17,428 nt of DNA from Candidatus Methylomirabilota bacterium (lineage in GTDB: Bacteria > Methylomirabilota > Methylomirabilia > Methylomirabilales > Methylomirabilaceae): assembly GCA_003105305.1 (NCBI GenBank), contig PQAQ01000067.1, forward strand, positions 5,761-23,188, written 5' to 3'. Each line of letters opens with the position of its first letter. Positions within the stretch are counted from its first letter, which is position 1. Of the stretch, positions 15,203 through 17,428 are shown piece after piece. Made by a program: the position numbers and the translations under genes. The notes below the pieces were generated by a model. It searched no databases. It saw nothing but the letters and a program-made list of their open reading frames with translations, and was not told the origin of the DNA.

Positions 15203-15997
15203 ATGCCATCTAACGAGAATCCGGCCAATGATATCTCTTTCTGGAACTCAGTCGGCTCATCCTTCCCTTCTCTCAAAGGGGCGCCGTCCACAGCGTACTA
15301 TGCGGAATGTGAGCGCCTGCTGTTCACTATATTCTTCCCAAAGCTTAATGAGCGTCGCATCCTCAAGACCGACCTCTGGGATGAGGCCAAGAATACTGAG
15401 ATCCTTCTGTGGGCTGCTAAGCAGGGAGCCAAACCGGCTGGAGTGGATATCGCCTTCGATACCGTCCGGCAGGCCAAGACAGTTATGCAAGGGTACGACC
15501 CTGCGTTCGCAATGGCTGATCTGCGAGCGCTTCCTTTTCAGCCGGAAACATTCGACCTCATTTACTCCATGGAAACGATCGAGCATTTTCAGGACTACGA
15601 GACTGCCGTCCAGCAGATGTTCCGAGCGCTGAAGCCGCACGGTGTAGCCATCATCGGCGTACCTAATCGTTACGATCCTTTTCTACGCCCTCTAATGGTG
15701 TGGGGGTTGCAACGACTAGGCCAGTATGCCTACGGACTAGAGCTCTCGTTTACACCGAGACAGCTCAAGGAGTTGGCGAAATCAGCGGGGTTCATAGTCA
15801 CAGGGCTGACAGGAATTCTTTTCATGCCCGGTTGGCTTCGGATGCTCGATCTGCTGTTTCATACCCGCTTCCCTCGCCTCACCCCTCTAACAAGATGGGC
15901 CATCAGCCCATTTGTCTGGCTGTACCGCCACGTCGCATGGGTGCGACGCCATGGCTATCTCATTGCGGTAGTCGTAGAGAAGCGTGCCCCAAAGTGA
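15203..15997 (+). CDS. class I SAM-dependent methyltransferase with a divergent motif I
   Basis: 264 residues; AAGGA (15190-15194) lies eight bases before the ATG. The later methyltransferase motifs are clear: GVDIAFDTVRQAK (strand 2), MADLRALPFQPETFDLIYSMETIEHF (motif II-III; D of ADLRALPF), ALKPHGVAIIGVPNR and a C-terminal helical extension ending FHTRFPRLTPLTRWAISPF. The usual glycine-rich DxGxGxG loop is replaced by ILKTDLWDEAKNTEILLW, a form I recall from a glycan-cluster subgroup in which the loop carries KTDL.DEA. Such proteins are Methyltransf_11 family members found in O-antigen or capsule clusters. It probably methylates a sugar or lipid-linked intermediate in this cassette. Whether it is catalytically active with the altered loop cannot be told from sequence. 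Confidence 0.8.
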   Translation: MPSNENPANDISFWNSVGSSFPSLKGAPSTAYYAECERLLFTIFFPKLNERRILKTDLWDEAKNTEILLWAAKQGAKPAGVDIAFDTVRQAKTVMQGYDPAFAMADLRALPFQPETFDLIYSMETIEHFQDYETAVQQMFRALKPHGVAIIGVPNRYDPFLRPLMVWGLQRLGQYAYGLELSFTPRQLKELAKSAGFIVTGLTGILFMPGWLRMLDLLFHTRFPRLTPLTRWAISPFVWLYRHVAWVRRHGYLIAVVVEKRAPK

Positions 15998-16108
15998 TCG
16001 CGCCGGCTTCTGGACGAGACACACGTTAACGTACAAAAGAAACCCCGACAAAGCTCGCAGACAAGTTACTGCAATGCCTCATACATAGAGTTTTCGACCG
16101 CTATGGGA

Positions 16109-16114
16109 TATAAT
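16109..16114 (+). promoter_or_regulatory. anmK: candidate -10 element of an anmK promoter
   Basis: A perfect TATAAT lies at 16109-16114 in the 179-bp gap after the methyltransferase gene. No good -35 is found at the usual spacing. Transcription would start near 16121, which favours the anmK start at 16177 over the ATG at 16129, since the latter would leave almost no leader. The gap also holds the perfect palindrome ACGTTAACGT (16023-16032) and no recognisable terminator. Confidence 0.4.
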
Positions 16115-16176
16115 GCCGGCGTGGATTAATGCGACTCCTTTTGGCAGGCCGGTCAACAGGCGCATGTAGTGAGGTA

Positions 16177-17358
16177 ATGAACGTCATCGGACTTATGTCG
16201 GGGACGTCGGCGGATGGGATCGATGCTGCCCTCCTGGAAGTTGATTCCGGGGAGGCGCTGCCGAGGCTTCGGCTCTTGCAGTGTGAGGTGCTCCCTTTCG
16301 CCGGGCAGCTCCGAAGGCGGATTTTAGCGCTAGCCGACGCCACATCCGGCGCCACCTCAGAGATCTGTCGTTTGAATGTGCTGCTCGGTGAGCTGTTCGC
16401 AAAAGCAGCGGCGCAGGTGTCCCGGCGAGCCGGCATCTCGTTGACTGATGTGGCCCTGATCGGTTCGCATGGCCAGACCATCGCCCACCTTCCGGATCCG
16501 ATAGCGGAGTACGGAGTGTCGGTCCGCTCCACATTACAGATCGGCGAGCCGTCGGTCATTGCCGAGCGAACAGGGGTCACGACGGTAGCGGATTTTCGGC
16601 CTCGAGACATGGCTGCCGACGGCGAGGGCGCGCCCTTGACCCCCTACCTGCACGCGATTCTCTTTCGCCACCCCCGCCGACATCGTATCGTCCTGAATCT
16701 GGGCGGGATCGCGAACCTCACCTTTTTACCGAAGGGCCGCGGGCTCCGTGGTGTACTCGCGTTTGACACCGGCCCCGGCAATGTCTTAATCGACGGCACT
16801 GTGGCACGACTGAGTGGCGGAGCGATACACGCCGATCTGGATGGGCGGATCGCAAGGGCCGGAGTAATCAATCGACGGCTGCTGCGCGTCCTCATGACGC
16901 ATCCCTACCTGAGGCGCACAACACCTAAGAGCACCGGCCGAGAAATCTTTGGTCCGCTGCTGATAGACGCCCTGCTTCACCGCGCGGCGAGATGGAGCAT
17001 CGCCGAGGAGGACATCATTGCGACCGTCACTGCCTTCACGGCCGAGTCGGTGGCTCTTCACGTGATGCGCGACTTGCCGCCCGGCGCGACTTCGGCAGAA
17101 CTGATCGCGTGTGGTGGGGGCGCCGACAATCCTGCGCTGACCGAACGGCTTCAGCAGGCACTACCCACGTGCCGTATCCTGACGGCGGACAAAGCCGGTT
17201 TTCCGGGTCGCGCCATCGAAGCCTCCGCCTTTGCGCTCTTAGCCTACCTGACAGTCCACGGTCGGCCAGGTAATCTGCCACGCATCACCGGGGCGGCCCA
17301 TCCTGCCATCCTTGGCAAAATCATTCCAGGGCGAAACTTTCTGGGGATACGGCAATAG
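16177..17358 (+). CDS. anmK: anhydro-N-acetylmuramic acid kinase
   Basis: 393 residues from the ATG at 16177, where the family usually begins (MNVIGLMSGTSADGID); the longer frame from 16129 adds 16 unrelated residues, and GAGGT lies just before 16177. Conserved segments: GLMSGTSADGID (5-16, phosphate loop), GSHGQTIAHLP (97-107), TLQIGEPSVIAE, TTVADFRPRDMAADGEGAPL (135-154), LNLGGIANLT (173-182) and AFDTGPGN (195-202, catalytic Asp), then ELIACGGGADNP near the end. The enzyme hydrolyses the 1,6-anhydro ring of anhydroMurNAc and phosphorylates it to MurNAc-6-phosphate, a cytoplasmic step of peptidoglycan recycling. It appears to have its own promoter. No etherase (murQ) gene is visible in the window. 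Confidence 0.93.
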   Translation: MNVIGLMSGTSADGIDAALLEVDSGEALPRLRLLQCEVLPFAGQLRRRILALADATSGATSEICRLNVLLGELFAKAAAQVSRRAGISLTDVALIGSHGQTIAHLPDPIAEYGVSVRSTLQIGEPSVIAERTGVTTVADFRPRDMAADGEGAPLTPYLHAILFRHPRRHRIVLNLGGIANLTFLPKGRGLRGVLAFDTGPGNVLIDGTVARLSGGAIHADLDGRIARAGVINRRLLRVLMTHPYLRRTTPKSTGREIFGPLLIDALLHRAARWSIAEEDIIATVTAFTAESVALHVMRDLPPGATSAELIACGGGADNPALTERLQQALPTCRILTADKAGFPGRAIEASAFALLAYLTVHGRPGNLPRITGAAHPAILGKIIPGRNFLGIRQ

Positions 17359-17387
17359 TGACACGCAGCAATAACTCGGAGGATCGG

Positions 17388-17428
17388 GTGGACAATTCAC
17401 GCTATTACGAAGCCGTTCTTCGCGTGCT
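17388..17428 (+). CDS. start of an unidentified downstream gene, cut by the window edge
   Basis: GGAGGA (17378-17383) is followed by a GTG at 17388 and an open frame reading VDNSRYYEAVLRV to the window end. An in-frame GTG at 17358 that overlaps the anmK stop is an alternative start. The close spacing suggests co-transcription with anmK. Thirteen residues are too few to identify the product. Confidence 0.5.
   Translation, partial: MDNSRYYEAVLRV

Noticed and set aside
16129..16176. Longer anmK start at 16129
   Set aside because: The 16 extra residues are not part of the family, and the candidate promoter would leave almost no leader before it.
1..17428. CRISPR arrays, insertion sequences, phage genes, toxin-antitoxin pairs, tRNA or rRNA genes
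   Set aside because: Read through for repeats, transposase motifs and tRNA-like cloverleaf sequence; none was found. Short RNAs without obvious structure could be missed by eye.

Overview
This window looks like chromosomal DNA from a diderm (Gram-negative) bacterium of moderately high GC. The evidence is several lipoprotein signal peptides, an anhydro-muropeptide recycling kinase (AnmK) and a protein of the exosortase-associated TIGR04073 family. Gene style (glycine-zipper lipoprotein, Tyr/Pro-rich exported proteins, mixed ATG/GTG starts, short gaps) would fit Methylomirabilota (NC10), Nitrospirota or a relative. That placement is a weak inference; no rRNA or tRNA gene is present to settle it.

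Layout. (1) 1-2166: the 3' part of a large helicase gene whose product joins an MrfA-like DUF1998 helicase to an MrfB-like DEDDy exonuclease. (2) 2246-4286: a small-molecule or phospholipid methyltransferase overlapping an exported DUF151 (bifunctional nuclease family) protein, then an M28 metallopeptidase. A stand-alone Lrp/AsnC ligand-binding (RAM) domain protein converges on them at 4298-4531. (3) 4775-7846: an envelope block of six small exported proteins. These are two Tyr/Pro-rich secreted proteins, two larger lipoproteins (one with a glycine zipper), a TIGR04073 protein and a 24-residue mini-lipoprotein. (4) 7939-9108: an M20 amidohydrolase. (5) 9194-15997: a glycan or lipid-linked sugar cassette, all on the + strand: polyprenyl-phosphate glycosyltransferase (GT2), YfhO-type membrane protein, a decayed copy of the same GT2, a GT-C type membrane glycosyltransferase, a GNAT acetyltransferase and a class I methyltransferase. 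(6) 16177-17358: anmK with its own candidate promoter, then the first codons of another gene.

How the parts may work together. The GT2 lacks membrane segments and resembles dolichyl-phosphate-mannose synthase. It would charge undecaprenyl phosphate with a sugar on the cytoplasmic face. The YfhO-like and GT-C proteins are the kind of multi-pass enzymes that use such donors on the outer face of the membrane. The GT2 remnant in front of the second membrane enzyme suggests that the cassette once held two GT2/membrane-transferase pairs and that one GT2 has been lost. The envelope block and anmK add to a cell-surface theme.

The strongest non-routine observations are the GT2 remnant (a gapless 143-bp block at about 88% identity plus the last 39 bp, with start, catalytic aspartates and frame all lost), the helicase-exonuclease fusion, the 24-residue lipoprotein gene, and the palindrome-rich divergent intergenic region at 6961-7210. 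I found no CRISPR array, insertion sequence, phage gene or defence system, and nothing that demonstrates a wholly new system.
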